From NCBI RefSeq assembly GCF_014650335.1, contig NZ_BMUT01000013.1, positions 1 to 64,000 on the forward strand: a stretch of DNA of 64,000 nucleotides. The letters run 5' to 3'. Numbering within the stretch: position 1 is the stretch's first letter; the number at the start of each line of letters is the position of its first letter. The DNA is from Streptomyces hiroshimensis. Lineage in GTDB: Bacteria > Actinomycetota > Actinomycetes > Streptomycetales > Streptomycetaceae. Shown piece by piece: positions 25,032-33,423 of this stretch. The notes under the pieces are model-generated. The model saw only the letters and a list, made by a program, of their open reading frames with translations, did not search any database and was not told the DNA's origin. The position numbers and the translations under genes were made by a program.

Positions 25032-27011
25032 CTACGTTCGCTGCGTGGGCACCTCCCGCTGCGTGGGCACCTTCGTTTCGGTGGTTGTCGCGTACTGGGA
25101 CGCCTGGAGTTCGTAGAGTCCCCGGTAGTGGCCGTCTTCGAGGGCCATGAGTTCCTGGTGGGTGCCGGCCTCGACGAGCCGTCCGCCGTTGAGGACGTAG
25201 ATCACGTCTGCGGTGGCGGTGGCGGCGAGCCGGTGGGTGATGAGCAGGACGGAGGTGACGCCGTCGGCCGTGAGTTCGTGCAGCGACGCGAACATGTCGA
25301 TCTCGGCGCGCGGGTCGAGGGCGGCCGTCGGCTCGTCCACGATGTTCAGCTCCCGCCCCCGGTAGACGGCCCGTGCGACCCCGACCCGCTGCCATTGCCC
25401 GCCCGAGAGCTTGACCCCGCGCTCGAACCCCTTCAGCGCGATGGAATCCCACCCGTGGGGCAACTCCTCGACGACGGTGCGGACATCGGCGCGCTCGGCC
25501 GCCGACTCGACGTTCTCGTGGACGAGCGGCTTGGCACCGTCGCCGATGTGAACGTTGGCTTTCACCGTCATCGGCCATGCCTGGACGTTCTGGGACAGCA
25601 GCGCGACCCTGTCGAAGACCGTCTCCCGGTCCGCCTCGCGGATCTCCACCCCGTTGTACGAGACCGTACCGCCGGTCGGCAGGTACAGGCCGGCCACGAG
25701 CGCGGCCAGCGTGGTCTTGCCGGAGCCGTTCTCCCCCACCAGGGCCACCACCTTGCCCGGCGCGACCGTCAGGGACACCTCTTCAAGGGCGTTCTTGTCC
25801 GCGCCCGGGTACCGGAAGGTGACGTCCTCCAGGAGCACCTCGACCCCTGTCCCTGTCACCGGGGTGCCTCCGGCGGGGATCGCGTGCTGTCTGCCGAGCT
25901 TGATCGACTCGTTCATGTCGGTCAGGTACAGCGACTCCTCGAACATGTGGTTCATCTGGTTGACGACCGTATTGAGGTAGCCGGTGGCGTTGCGGATGGC
26001 GAAGACGGCCGTACCGGCGGCGGCCAGTGGCATGCCCCCGGCCACGAGCAACCACCACAGCAGCGCGTAGGCGAGCACACGGGCGGTGCCGGACATGGTC
26101 GCCGCGATGATCTCGGTGACGGCCTCGGCGCTGCCCAGGCGCTCCTTCTCCTTCGCCGCCGTTGCGCCCATGTCCTGGGAGGCGTTGACCAGGACGCGCC
26201 CGGCGCCGTGCACGCGCAGTTCCGGCGTCGCGTCGGCCCGGGTGATCGGGTAGGTCAGGACGTCGACGGCCCGGGTGTGATCGATCCATGCGTGCCGCGA
26301 GGCGTACGCCCGCCGCATCACGACGACCGCGCCCCACCAGCGAGGAGCCGCGATCAGCGCGAGCGCGCCGACGAGGAGCGGGTGCAACGAGGCGAGGACG
26401 ACGGCGGCGGCCGTCAGGCTCATCATGCCGCTGACGACCCACACGGAACTGTCGAGCATCCGGCGGACGCTGTCGGTACCGAGGTAGCCCATGGAAAGTC
26501 TGCGGTGGATGTCCTTGTCCTCCATGGCGGACATCTCGACCCGCGTCATCATCTCGTAGTACGTGTTCCTGCAGGCCAGCTCGATCTTCGGATACAGGCG
26601 CGCCTCGACCTTCACGATCAGGCAGCCCAGGAGCACCGCACCGCTGGACGCCGCGCCGCCGGTCAGGAGCGCGGGCAGCGCTTCCCACAGCTTGTCCGCG
26701 GTCGGGCCGCTGGAGAACAAGGCGACCAGCACGCCGTTGATGGAGACGAGCAGGAACGCGGTCATGACTCCGGAGACGAGTTGCGCGCCGAGGAGGACCG
26801 CGAGGGCGCAGGGGTCTTCGCGCCAGGCGATACGAGTGATCATGGCGAGCATGGCGGGGAACTGCTTCGCCATGGTCCAAAAGCTCATGCGCAGCAGCGG
26901 GTCCTGATACTGGGCCCAGGCTTTGTCGTGGCGCAGGGTGCCGCTGAACAGCAGTTCCTCGCTCTTCGACACAGGGTGGCGGGTGACCGGTCTGCGGAAC
27001 CACTTCATCAC
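25032..27011 (-). CDS. ABC transporter permease-ATPase fusion
   Basis: A 659-residue half-transporter. A cytosolic N-terminus (about 60 residues, WFRRPVTRHPVSKSEELLF) precedes a six-helix membrane domain (about 65-370) and an ATPase with Walker A GENGSGKTT, Q-loop LLSQNVQ, signature KLSGGQWQR, Walker B LNIVDEPTAALDPRAE and H-loop ITHRLA. The signature and Walker B contain small departures (QWQR, NIVDEP) common among actinobacterial exporters near natural-product genes. The C-terminus has a repeated TQREVPTQR tail. It follows the Nudix gene on the same strand. It may export a product or give immunity for the RiPP locus; cargo unknown. The 187 bp on its 3' side (24845-25031) hold no gene. Confidence 0.9.
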   Translation of the reverse strand: MMKWFRRPVTRHPVSKSEELLFSGTLRHDKAWAQYQDPLLRMSFWTMAKQFPAMLAMITRIAWREDPCALAVLLGAQLVSGVMTAFLLVSINGVLVALFSSGPTADKLWEALPALLTGGAASSGAVLLGCLIVKVEARLYPKIELACRNTYYEMMTRVEMSAMEDKDIHRRLSMGYLGTDSVRRMLDSSVWVVSGMMSLTAAAVVLASLHPLLVGALALIAAPRWWGAVVVMRRAYASRHAWIDHTRAVDVLTYPITRADATPELRVHGAGRVLVNASQDMGATAAKEKERLGSAEAVTEIIAATMSGTARVLAYALLWWLLVAGGMPLAAAGTAVFAIRNATGYLNTVVNQMNHMFEESLYLTDMNESIKLGRQHAIPAGGTPVTGTGVEVLLEDVTFRYPGADKNALEEVSLTVAPGKVVALVGENGSGKTTLAALVAGLYLPTGGTVSYNGVEIREADRETVFDRVALLSQNVQAWPMTVKANVHIGDGAKPLVHENVESAAERADVRTVVEELPHGWDSIALKGFERGVKLSGGQWQRVGVARAVYRGRELNIVDEPTAALDPRAEIDMFASLHELTADGVTSVLLITHRLAATATADVIYVLNGGRLVEAGTHQELMALEDGHYRGLYELQASQYATTTETKVPTQREVPTQRT

Positions 27012-27110
27012 GCCTCCGGGATGGTGGAGTGGATCAGTACGTCTCGAGGGGTCGCGACTACGCGTACACGGTGCTGCGGGAGTGCCTCTCCCACCCCGGC
27101 GCGGCAGGGG

Positions 27111-27599
27111 TCATGGGACGTCTCCCGCGTAGTAGCCACCCGGACCACCGGCCTCGCCCAGAGCGACCAGATGCACAAGGCGGTCCCTCACGTACGCCGG
27201 GATGAAGCGCAGCGCGCCCACCTTGTCCAGGGGAACCCATTCGACACCGGTCTGCCCGTCATCGGGCACCGTCCCGCCGAGCACGTCCGGCTCCTCGACG
27301 ATGTGGCACCAGAACAGGGCATCAACCCGGTGGCTGTTACTGCCCGGTGGCACCCGGTCCCCGGAGTGGTTGGCGGGAATGTACTCGCGCAGCAGCAGCA
27401 TCGGTCCGGCCGTGACACGCACGCCGGTCTCCTCCAGCACCTCTCGCTCGGCGCACGCGGCCAGGGTCTCCCCCGGTTCCTGACCACCGCCGGGCAACCA
27501 GTACGTACCGGGCTGCGGCCAGTCCCCGCGCCCGAGCAGGACATGGCCGTCGCGGACGACCAAGCCGCTGGTGGCGTTCCTGATGTAGACGTCGTTCAA
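27111..27599 (-). CDS. Nudix hydrolase
   Basis: A 162-residue Nudix-fold enzyme. The Nudix box GGGQEPGETLAACAEREVLEETG contains all the key residues (GX5EX7REUXEEXG), preceded by the LLGRGDWPQPGTYWLPG strand. Such enzymes hydrolyse nucleoside diphosphates linked to other groups. It ends in an ATGA overlap with an 18-codon open frame. It sits between an ABC-transporter remnant upstream and the intact ABC exporter downstream. Substrate unknown. Confidence 0.9.
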   Translation of the reverse strand: MNDVYIRNATSGLVVRDGHVLLGRGDWPQPGTYWLPGGGQEPGETLAACAEREVLEETGVRVTAGPMLLLREYIPANHSGDRVPPGSNSHRVDALFWCHIVEEPDVLGGTVPDDGQTGVEWVPLDKVGALRFIPAYVRDRLVHLVALGEAGGPGGYYAGDVP

Positions 27600-27614
27600 G
27601 GTGTGGTCCTCCGG

Positions 27615-27692
27615 TCATCGGTCTTGGCGGAGTTGGTAGAGTTCCTGCAACAGTCCGCCGCTGTGGATGAGTTCGCCGGGTTCCCGAACACG
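27615..27692 (-). pseudogene. C-terminal remnant of an ABC transporter ATPase
   Basis: The frame HRVREPGELIHSGGLLQELY followed by QLRQDR and a stop reads as the usual end of an ABC exporter ATPase (G-x-H-x-E-L, then GG-LY-x-L-Y-x-L). It ends 16 bases before the Nudix start. No Walker or signature motif remains upstream. The rest of the 540-bp gap (27693-28038) has broken, weakly coding-like sequence on both strands and looks decayed; I can support no gene there. Confidence 0.4.
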
Positions 27693-28038
27693 GTGCGCAC
27701 GGCCACGACAGCTGTTGCCGACCGGCACCGCCACGGTTCTCCCTCCCTTGGGTAAAGAGCGCCCGGTCGAAGGCACCCAGTGTCCAACCGGGATGGTCTT
27801 CCAATAGTCACGGCCTTCTTGCGGAGCACGCAGTTGCACTGCGGGCAGCTCCAGCACGTGGAACAGGGACCCGCGCCTGGTCGCGGTCGATCTGCGGGTG
27901 GGCCTGACCCGTATCGCTCCGCTGCCCCCCACCGTCGCCGACGACACCGGACTGTCCTCCGCTACAGCCGGCCGTCGCGGGAGCCGGTGCCGGACGCGAC
28001 CTCCGTTACGCGGTCCCCGTTCAGCCGGACGGCAGATC

Positions 28039-28068
28039 GGTTGACAACGTCAACCATTGAGGTTTACC
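28039..28068 (+). promoter_or_regulatory. Promoter with overlapping operator for the DJ-1-ALDH gene
   Basis: A perfect inverted repeat, GGTTGAC (28039-28045) and GTCAACC (28049-28055), overlaps a -35-like TTGACA (28041-28046). A -10-like TTTACC lies 16 bases further on (28063-28068), and the ATG follows after about 70 bases of unusually A/T-rich leader. A repressor bound to the repeat would block the promoter. Confidence 0.5.
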
Positions 28069-28141
28069 TTCATCGCATTACTTAAGTGCATGAATCATCT
28101 ACGCCATTAAATTCTGCTCTCTGTCCTCTGGAGTCCCCGTC

Positions 28142-30199
28142 ATGACTTCCGCACTCCTCGTCGTCACCGGCGCCGGTCACTGGACACTGGCCGACGGCAC
28201 CCTGCACCCGACCGGATTCTGGGCGGAAGAGCTCGCCGAACCCCACCGGATCTTCCGTGAAGCGGGCTACCGGATCACCATCGCGACGCCCGGCGGCGTC
28301 GCCGCCCCGGTCGACCCCGTCAGCCTGAGCGCCGACGCCAACGGCAGCCAGGAGCGGGCCGACCGCCTCGCCGCCTACCTCGACACCATGAAGGCCGACC
28401 TCGGCACCCCGGCGGCGTTGGAAGACGTCGACCCGGACGACTACGACCTGGTCTTCTACCCCGGCGGGCACGGCCCGATGGAGGACCTGGCCCTCGACTC
28501 CGCCTCCGGCCGGATCCTCACCCGCACGCTCGACTCGGGCAAGCCGCTCGCTGTGCTCTGCCATGCGCCCGCCGCATTGCTCGCCGCTCGCCGCAAGGAC
28601 GGCAGCTGGCCGTTCGAGGGGTACAGGATGACCGCGTTCAGCAACGCCGAGGAGGCCGCCGCCGGCTTCGCCGACCGGGCCTGCTGGCTGCTCGAGGACC
28701 GCCTCGACGAGCTCGGCGCCGACTTCGCGGCCGCGGCGCCCTTCACCCCGCACACCGTCATCGACCGCAACCTCTACACGGGCCAGAACCCGGCCTCCTC
28801 GGCAGAGCTCGCCCACGCTCTGGTCGCCACGCTGGCCACCGGAGGGAGCACCGGTGGGAACGCCGGCCGGGACACAGGAGGAGAGGCCGGACCCGCCGCG
28901 GATCCGGCCACCACGGTCGCCCGGCTGCGGGCCGGGTTCACCACCGGCCGTACCAAGCCGCTCGCCTGGCGGCTCGGCCAGCTGCACGCACTGCGCGCGC
29001 TGCTCACGGAACAGGCCGACGTACTCCTGGCCGCCCTCCGTACCGACCTGGGCAAAGGCCCGAAGGAGGCGTACCGCACCGAGATCGGCTTCACCCTCAA
29101 CGAGCTGGACCACACCGTCGCGCACCTGGCGGAGTGGCTGACTCCCCGGCCGGCCGCCGTACCGGAGGTCTTTCAGCCGGCCGAAGCGCGGGTGGTCCGC
29201 GACCCGCTCGGTGTCGTCCTCGTCATCGCGCCGTGGAACTATCCGCTGCAACTCGCACTGGCCCCGCTGGTGGGTGCTCTGGCCGCGGGCAATGCGGTCG
29301 TGGTCAAGCCCAGCGAGCTGGCACCGGCGACGTCGGCAGCCCTGGCCCGGCTGCTGCCGCGCTATCTCGACCCGCGGGCCGTCGCGGTCGTGGAGGGCGC
29401 CGTCGCGGAGACCACCGCGCTGCTGGAAGAGCGGTTCGACCACATCTTCTACACCGGCAACGGCACGGTCGGACGCATCGTGATGGCCGCGGCCGCCCGG
29501 AATCTGACTCCCGTGACCCTGGAGCTGGGCGGCAAGAGCCCCGTGCTGGTCGAGCCCGGCGTCGACCTGGAGACCACTGCTCAGCGGATCGTCCGCGGCA
29601 AGTTCCTCAACGCCGGTCAGACGTGCGTCGCGCCCGACTACGTCCTCGCCATCGGCGACACCGCCACCGCGCTCGAAGACCACCTGGTCGCAGCCGTCCG
29701 AGCGCAGTACGGCCAGGATCCGTCGGCCGACGAGGAGTACGGGCGGATCGTCAATGAACGGCACTTCGACCGGCTGACCGGGCTTCTGGGCGAGGGCCGC
29801 ATCGTCACCGGCGGAGTGCACGATCGGGCGAACCGCTACCTCGCCCCGACCGTGCTCGCGGACGTCTCACCGGAGGCACCGGTGATGCGGGAAGAGATCT
29901 TCGGGCCGATCCTGCCGGTGATCGGCGTGCCCGACCTGGACGCGGCGATCGCCTTCGTCAACGGGCGCGACAAGCCGCTCGCCTTGTACGCCTTCACCGA
30001 CTCGCCGCGGACCAAGCAGCGGCTGACCGACGAGACCTCCTCCGGCGCCCTGGCCTTCGGCCTGCCCGTTTCCCACCTGGCCGTACCCGACCTGCCGTTC
30101 GGCGGTGTGGGCGAGAGCGGTATGGGCCGCTACCACGGCGAGTACTCCATCGACACCTTCAGTCACACCAAGGCCGTACTCGACAAGCCACTGGCCTGA
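28142..30199 (+). CDS. DJ-1/PfpI - aldehyde dehydrogenase fusion protein
   Basis: A 685-residue two-domain protein. Residues 1-235 are a DJ-1/PfpI (Hsp31/glyoxalase III-like) domain with the nucleophile elbow AVLCHAPAALL at Cys140 and the FYPGGHGPMEDL motif. A Gly/Thr-rich linker (GGSTGGNAGRDTGGEAG) leads to a class 3-like aldehyde dehydrogenase (about 260-685) with APWNYPLQL, LELGGKSP (Glu461) and FLNAGQTCVAPDY (Cys495). DJ-1 proteins of this type convert methylglyoxal or remove glycation, and ALDHs oxidise aldehydes to acids, so the fusion suggests a one-piece reactive-aldehyde detoxifier. Both active sites look intact. It starts at an ATG with an operator-like repeat upstream and may form an operon with the next gene. 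The fusion order is unusual. Confidence 0.88.
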   Translation: MTSALLVVTGAGHWTLADGTLHPTGFWAEELAEPHRIFREAGYRITIATPGGVAAPVDPVSLSADANGSQERADRLAAYLDTMKADLGTPAALEDVDPDDYDLVFYPGGHGPMEDLALDSASGRILTRTLDSGKPLAVLCHAPAALLAARRKDGSWPFEGYRMTAFSNAEEAAAGFADRACWLLEDRLDELGADFAAAAPFTPHTVIDRNLYTGQNPASSAELAHALVATLATGGSTGGNAGRDTGGEAGPAADPATTVARLRAGFTTGRTKPLAWRLGQLHALRALLTEQADVLLAALRTDLGKGPKEAYRTEIGFTLNELDHTVAHLAEWLTPRPAAVPEVFQPAEARVVRDPLGVVLVIAPWNYPLQLALAPLVGALAAGNAVVVKPSELAPATSAALARLLPRYLDPRAVAVVEGAVAETTALLEERFDHIFYTGNGTVGRIVMAAAARNLTPVTLELGGKSPVLVEPGVDLETTAQRIVRGKFLNAGQTCVAPDYVLAIGDTATALEDHLVAAVRAQYGQDPSADEEYGRIVNERHFDRLTGLLGEGRIVTGGVHDRANRYLAPTVLADVSPEAPVMREEIFGPILPVIGVPDLDAAIAFVNGRDKPLALYAFTDSPRTKQRLTDETSSGALAFGLPVSHLAVPDLPFGGVGESGMGRYHGEYSIDTFSHTKAVLDKPLA

Positions 30200-30271
30200 G
30201 ACCACTCCCCCGCTCCCACCGCTCCGGGTATACGAGGTATCCGGGGCGCCCCTACCAGAAGGACATCAGAC

Positions 30272-31033
30272 ATGAACCCAGCCCAGCACGCCACGGCGGT
30301 CGTGGCCGAGACCGCCGGATTCGTCGCCACGGTGAAGGGAGCAGACCCCGCCACCCCGGTGCCGTCCTGCCCCGGCTGGACCCTGGCCGACCTGACACGC
30401 CACACCGGCAGCGTGCACCGCTGGTTCAGCGTCCTGCTGAGCCGGCGCATCCAGCAGCCGCCGACCAGTCGCGAGGTGGACCTGCGCCTGCCGGAGCAGC
30501 CCGACGCCTATCCGGACTGGCTGACCACGGGTGCCGCGGAGGCCGCCCGGGTGTTCGCCGCCACGGATCCGGACGCGCCGATGTGGGCCTGGGGACTCGA
30601 CCAGCACGCCCGGTTCTGGGTCCGCCGCATGCTCTTCGAGACGCTTGTGCACCGGGCCGACGCCGAGCTCGCCCTCGGGCTCGCGCCGCACATCGACCGT
30701 GCCCTGGCGTCGGACGGCATCGACGAGTTCCTCACCAATCTGCCGTTCGCTTCCTTCTTCGCGCCCGGGACCGCCGAACTGCGCGGCCCTGACCGGACCA
30801 TTCGCTTCAGCTGTACGGACGGCGACGACGACTGGCTGATCCGCCTGCGCCCCGACGGCTTCGGGCTCGTGGCCGACGGCGCCCCGCCCCACACGGCGGA
30901 CGCCACGGTCCGGGGAACGGCCGCGGACCTGCTCCTGCTCCTCTACGGCCGCCTGGACCGCAACAGCGACGCCTTCCAGCTGCTCGGCGACCAGGACCTG
31001 CTCGCCCACTGGTTCACTCACTCGGCCTTCTGA
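30272..31033 (+). CDS. Maleylpyruvate isomerase family mycothiol-dependent enzyme
   Basis: A 253-residue protein with the MDMPI N-terminal domain: VVAETAGFVATVKGADPATP, VPSCPGWTLADLTRHTGSVH and later RRMLFETLVHRADAE. The two conserved His (HTGSVH and TLVHRADAE) and Glu/Asp ligate zinc in DinB-like mycothiol-dependent enzymes. A C-terminal SCP2-like part follows (DGDDDWLIRLRPDGFGL). The reaction is unknown; mycothiol S-transfer is typical. It lies 72 bp after the DJ-1-ALDH gene on the same strand, which supports a joint role in electrophile detoxification. Confidence 0.88.
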   Translation: MNPAQHATAVVAETAGFVATVKGADPATPVPSCPGWTLADLTRHTGSVHRWFSVLLSRRIQQPPTSREVDLRLPEQPDAYPDWLTTGAAEAARVFAATDPDAPMWAWGLDQHARFWVRRMLFETLVHRADAELALGLAPHIDRALASDGIDEFLTNLPFASFFAPGTAELRGPDRTIRFSCTDGDDDWLIRLRPDGFGLVADGAPPHTADATVRGTAADLLLLLYGRLDRNSDAFQLLGDQDLLAHWFTHSAF

Positions 31034-31065
31034 CGCCCTCGTACGATGTCGCCCGACCGAGGGCG
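31034..31065 (+). terminator. Hairpin terminator
   Basis: CGCCCTCG (31034-31041) pairs with CGAGGGCG (31058-31065) immediately after the stop codon. A second small hairpin (GGCCCG and CGGGCC, 31073-31090) follows. The rest of the gap to 31201 holds no gene. Confidence 0.45.
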
Positions 31066-31201
31066 GGAAGCCGGCCCGTGTGCGCGGGCCGAGCCCGCCG
31101 CTCGCGGGGCCGAATGCGGCCGCCTCGCCGAAACGGCGGCCACCTCGCCGAAACGGTCCAAGGGCCGCACCATGATGCTCATTCCTGCCTCCCGTCCCCG
31201 G

Positions 31202-31711
31202 TCAGTAGTAGCCCTTGCGGCCGTCGATCAGTTCCCGGACGGCGTCCATGTGGCCCGCGTGCCGGGCGGTCTCCTCGACCATGTGGATCAGCATCCACCG
31301 CAGGCTCGCGCCGGCTGAGCGGTAGTCCGGGTGCCGGCCGGTCTCGTCGAGTGAATGGGCCGCCACGATCTCGTTCGACACCGCACACTGCTGCTCGTAC
31401 TCGCTCAAGAGCTGCGCGAGCGGGATGCCGTCCACGATCATGTCGGCGTCGTCCGGCCCCTCGAACTGCGGCCCCTCGGCGGGGCGGCCGAGAAAGAGCA
31501 CTTCGAACCACAAGTGTTCGACCCAGCGCAGGTGCGAGACGATTCCCGCCATCGTCATCAAGGGCGAGGCCGGCAGTACGGACAGGTGGGCGTCGGCCTC
31601 GGAGAGCCCCTCGCACTTCCACCGGACGATCGCGCGCTGCATGTCGAGCCAGCCGAGCAGCTGGGTCCGCTCGTCCGCGGTGAGGGGAGGGCGGGTGCGG
31701 GGAAGTGTCAT
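31202..31711 (-). CDS. DinB family protein (DUF664)
   Basis: A 169-residue four-helix DinB-fold protein. The metal-binding His lie in IVSHLRWVEHLWFEV and in LIHMVEETARHAGHMD; RWKCEGLSEADAHLSVLPAS is the usual N-terminal block. DUF664/DinB proteins are often mycothiol- or bacillithiol-dependent S-transferases, but this subfamily is uncharacterised. Monocistronic. Confidence 0.88.
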   Translation of the reverse strand: MTLPRTRPPLTADERTQLLGWLDMQRAIVRWKCEGLSEADAHLSVLPASPLMTMAGIVSHLRWVEHLWFEVLFLGRPAEGPQFEGPDDADMIVDGIPLAQLLSEYEQQCAVSNEIVAAHSLDETGRHPDYRSAGASLRWMLIHMVEETARHAGHMDAVRELIDGRKGYY

Positions 31712-31923
31712 GCTCGCGGACGATACCCCCGGGCGATGCGTCGGCGCATCGGAGTTCTCCTCGGTGGACGGTCAGCGGTGAGGGCGGGGGCCCGGCCCGA
31801 CCGGCGTCGTGGACAGCCGTGGTGGATGCCGCGGGAGGCGGCGCGTTCTGGTCTCACCGGCAGCGCCTCCTGCCTCATAGCGTCTGCGGCGACGAACACG
31901 CGCGCATCTGCCTGGAGGCACCT

Positions 31924-32460
31924 GTGAGGACGTCACAACGGCTGGGAACGATGCTGGCGGCGGCAGGACTGGGGCTGGCCGGCCTCTTCGCGACATCGGC
32001 CACGGCGCCGACCACCGCGCAGGCCGAGACGAACGCCAAGGCGAACGTCAAGACGACGGCCAAAGCGAAGGTCAAGGTCGGCTTCATGATCGCTTCGAAC
32101 ATGAACAACAGATGCCTGGAGATCAGAGCGGGCAACCCCGGGATCGGGGCGCTGGTGGGCATGTGGGACTGTCACGGCGGCTCGAACGAGCGGTGGTACT
32201 GGGACGGGCTGACGATCCGCAGCGACCTCAACGGCAAGTGCCTCGACGTGGTCGCGGGAAACGCGGACAACGGCGCCGCCCTGAACATGTGGGACTGCTA
32301 TGGCGGCGCCCCCCAGCAGTGGGTCTGGGACGGCGCCCGCCTGCGCAATCCCGTCTACAACCGATGCCTGACCATCGCCAACGGCAACTGGTGGATCGGG
32401 GCCTCCGTCCTCATGTGGGACTGCAACCAGGGCAACAACCAGCTGTGGCACACGACCTGA
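31924..32460 (+). CDS. Secreted ricin-type beta-trefoil lectin domain protein
   Basis: A 178-residue exported protein. The start is a GTG at 31924 with GGAGG six bases earlier. A signal peptide (LGTMLAAAGLGLAGLFATSA) is followed by a Lys/Ala-rich spacer (NAKANVKTTAKAKVKV). The rest is one beta-trefoil with three repeats, each with a CL-E/D/T start and a closing W: NNRCLEI, GKCLDVV and NRCLTI, with NERW, QQWVW and NQLW. It probably binds a carbohydrate outside the cell; no catalytic domain is attached. Confidence 0.88.
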   Translation: MRTSQRLGTMLAAAGLGLAGLFATSATAPTTAQAETNAKANVKTTAKAKVKVGFMIASNMNNRCLEIRAGNPGIGALVGMWDCHGGSNERWYWDGLTIRSDLNGKCLDVVAGNADNGAALNMWDCYGGAPQQWVWDGARLRNPVYNRCLTIANGNWWIGASVLMWDCNQGNNQLWHTT

Positions 32461-32467
32461 GGAGCGA

Positions 32468-32514
32468 GCCGTGAAGGCCGGGCCACGGCGATCTCCGCCG
32501 GCCGTTCTCACGGC
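32468..32514. terminator. Bidirectional hairpin terminator
   Basis: GCCGTGA (32468-32474) pairs with TCACGGC (32508-32514), and inside it GGCCGG (32476-32481) pairs with CCGGCC (32498-32503). It lies between the convergent lectin and CAP genes; the remaining 190 bp up to 32707 hold no supported gene. Confidence 0.6.
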
Positions 32515-32707
32515 CTGGCGCTGACGGGCTGGCACAGACCCTGCGGCCCACCGGCGGAATTTCGGGATTCAGCCAGTGGGCCGCGTCGTACCCCTGGAGG
32601 GGGTGGACAGCTGCGGTTTCGACGGCGGTGCATCGGGCCCTATGGGAGGGGACGAGGAGGGAACGGGATCGCCGCCCGGGCCGGCGAGTGACATCCGGGC
32701 GCCGTGG

Positions 32708-33316
32708 TCATGCGCTCCCGCACGACGGCGGGCGGGTGACCAGCCTCCGGTGCTTGCCGACGAGGACCACGTCCCAGTACCGGTTCTCGTAGCCCATGCC
32801 GATCGCCACCGTGTCCGGGCTCATCAGTGCCTTGTAGAAGTCGTTGCGCGGGTCCGGGTCCGTGGCCATGTCCGCGAAGTAGCCGTCGTGGTCGTAGCCG
32901 TGGAACAGGTACTCGAGGATGTGGGACGAGTACACGTTCGCGTCACTCAGCCGGGCACGCAGGTCCCTTCCGTCGCTCCCGACCTGGGTGAGCCGACCCG
33001 TCCGGGCCATGTCCCGGGCGTGACGGCGCGCCGTCTCGGAGACCGGGTCCGAGATCAGCATGGGGGTCAGCCGCCGGTTGGCCCGTTCCTTGTTCACCTC
33101 GCACACGATCCGGTCCACGTTCGGGTAATACACCTGTCGCGCGGCCCCGGACACGCTGCTCTGCCCGGCCACCGGCCCGGGCGGCGGGGGCCCGGACGGG
33201 GCTGCGTGCACAGGCGGCACGGCGGCGAACAGAACGGCGGCGGACAGGGCAGCGGTCAGAGCATGCGCGGTGACACCGAAGCGTCGCGCGCCGTGCCTGT
33301 TGCTCGGTGTGGTCAT
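32708..33316 (-). CDS. Secreted CAP-domain (SCP/PR-1) protein
   Basis: A 202-residue exported protein. The N-terminus has an Arg-rich start and a signal peptide (VTAHALTAALSAAVLFAAVP, cleavage near VHAAP), then a Pro/Gly/Ser-rich stretch. The CAP domain follows: ICEVNKERANRRLTPM-like start (VDRIVCEVNKERANRR), ARRHARDMARTGRLTQVG, SSHILEYLFHG and VAIGMGYENRYWDVVLV. Bacterial CAP proteins are extracellular and of unknown activity. The ATG at 33314-33316 is chosen because it starts the signal peptide; the frame upstream is not protein-like. Confidence 0.85.
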   Translation of the reverse strand: MTTPSNRHGARRFGVTAHALTAALSAAVLFAAVPPVHAAPSGPPPPGPVAGQSSVSGAARQVYYPNVDRIVCEVNKERANRRLTPMLISDPVSETARRHARDMARTGRLTQVGSDGRDLRARLSDANVYSSHILEYLFHGYDHDGYFADMATDPDPRNDFYKALMSPDTVAIGMGYENRYWDVVLVGKHRRLVTRPPSCGSA

Positions 33317-33423
33317 GCCTGTCACAACGCGTGCCCTGGTACGGGGTTTCGCCCGGATCCCGGATCCCTCCGGACGCTGTCCGGCGAACTGGTCACCCCG
33401 TCGAAGGCATCGCCACGAACCGG

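Noticed and set aside
27058..27114. An 18-codon frame overlapping the Nudix stop as ATGA
   Set aside because: The peptide MTPAAPGWERHSRSTVYA has no precursor-like motif; the overlap is probably chance.
24735..27755. A plus-strand open frame of about 1000 codons opposite the ABC transporter and Nudix genes
   Set aside because: His/Gly/Arg-rich translation with no domain; the minus strand holds intact Walker, signature and Nudix motifs.
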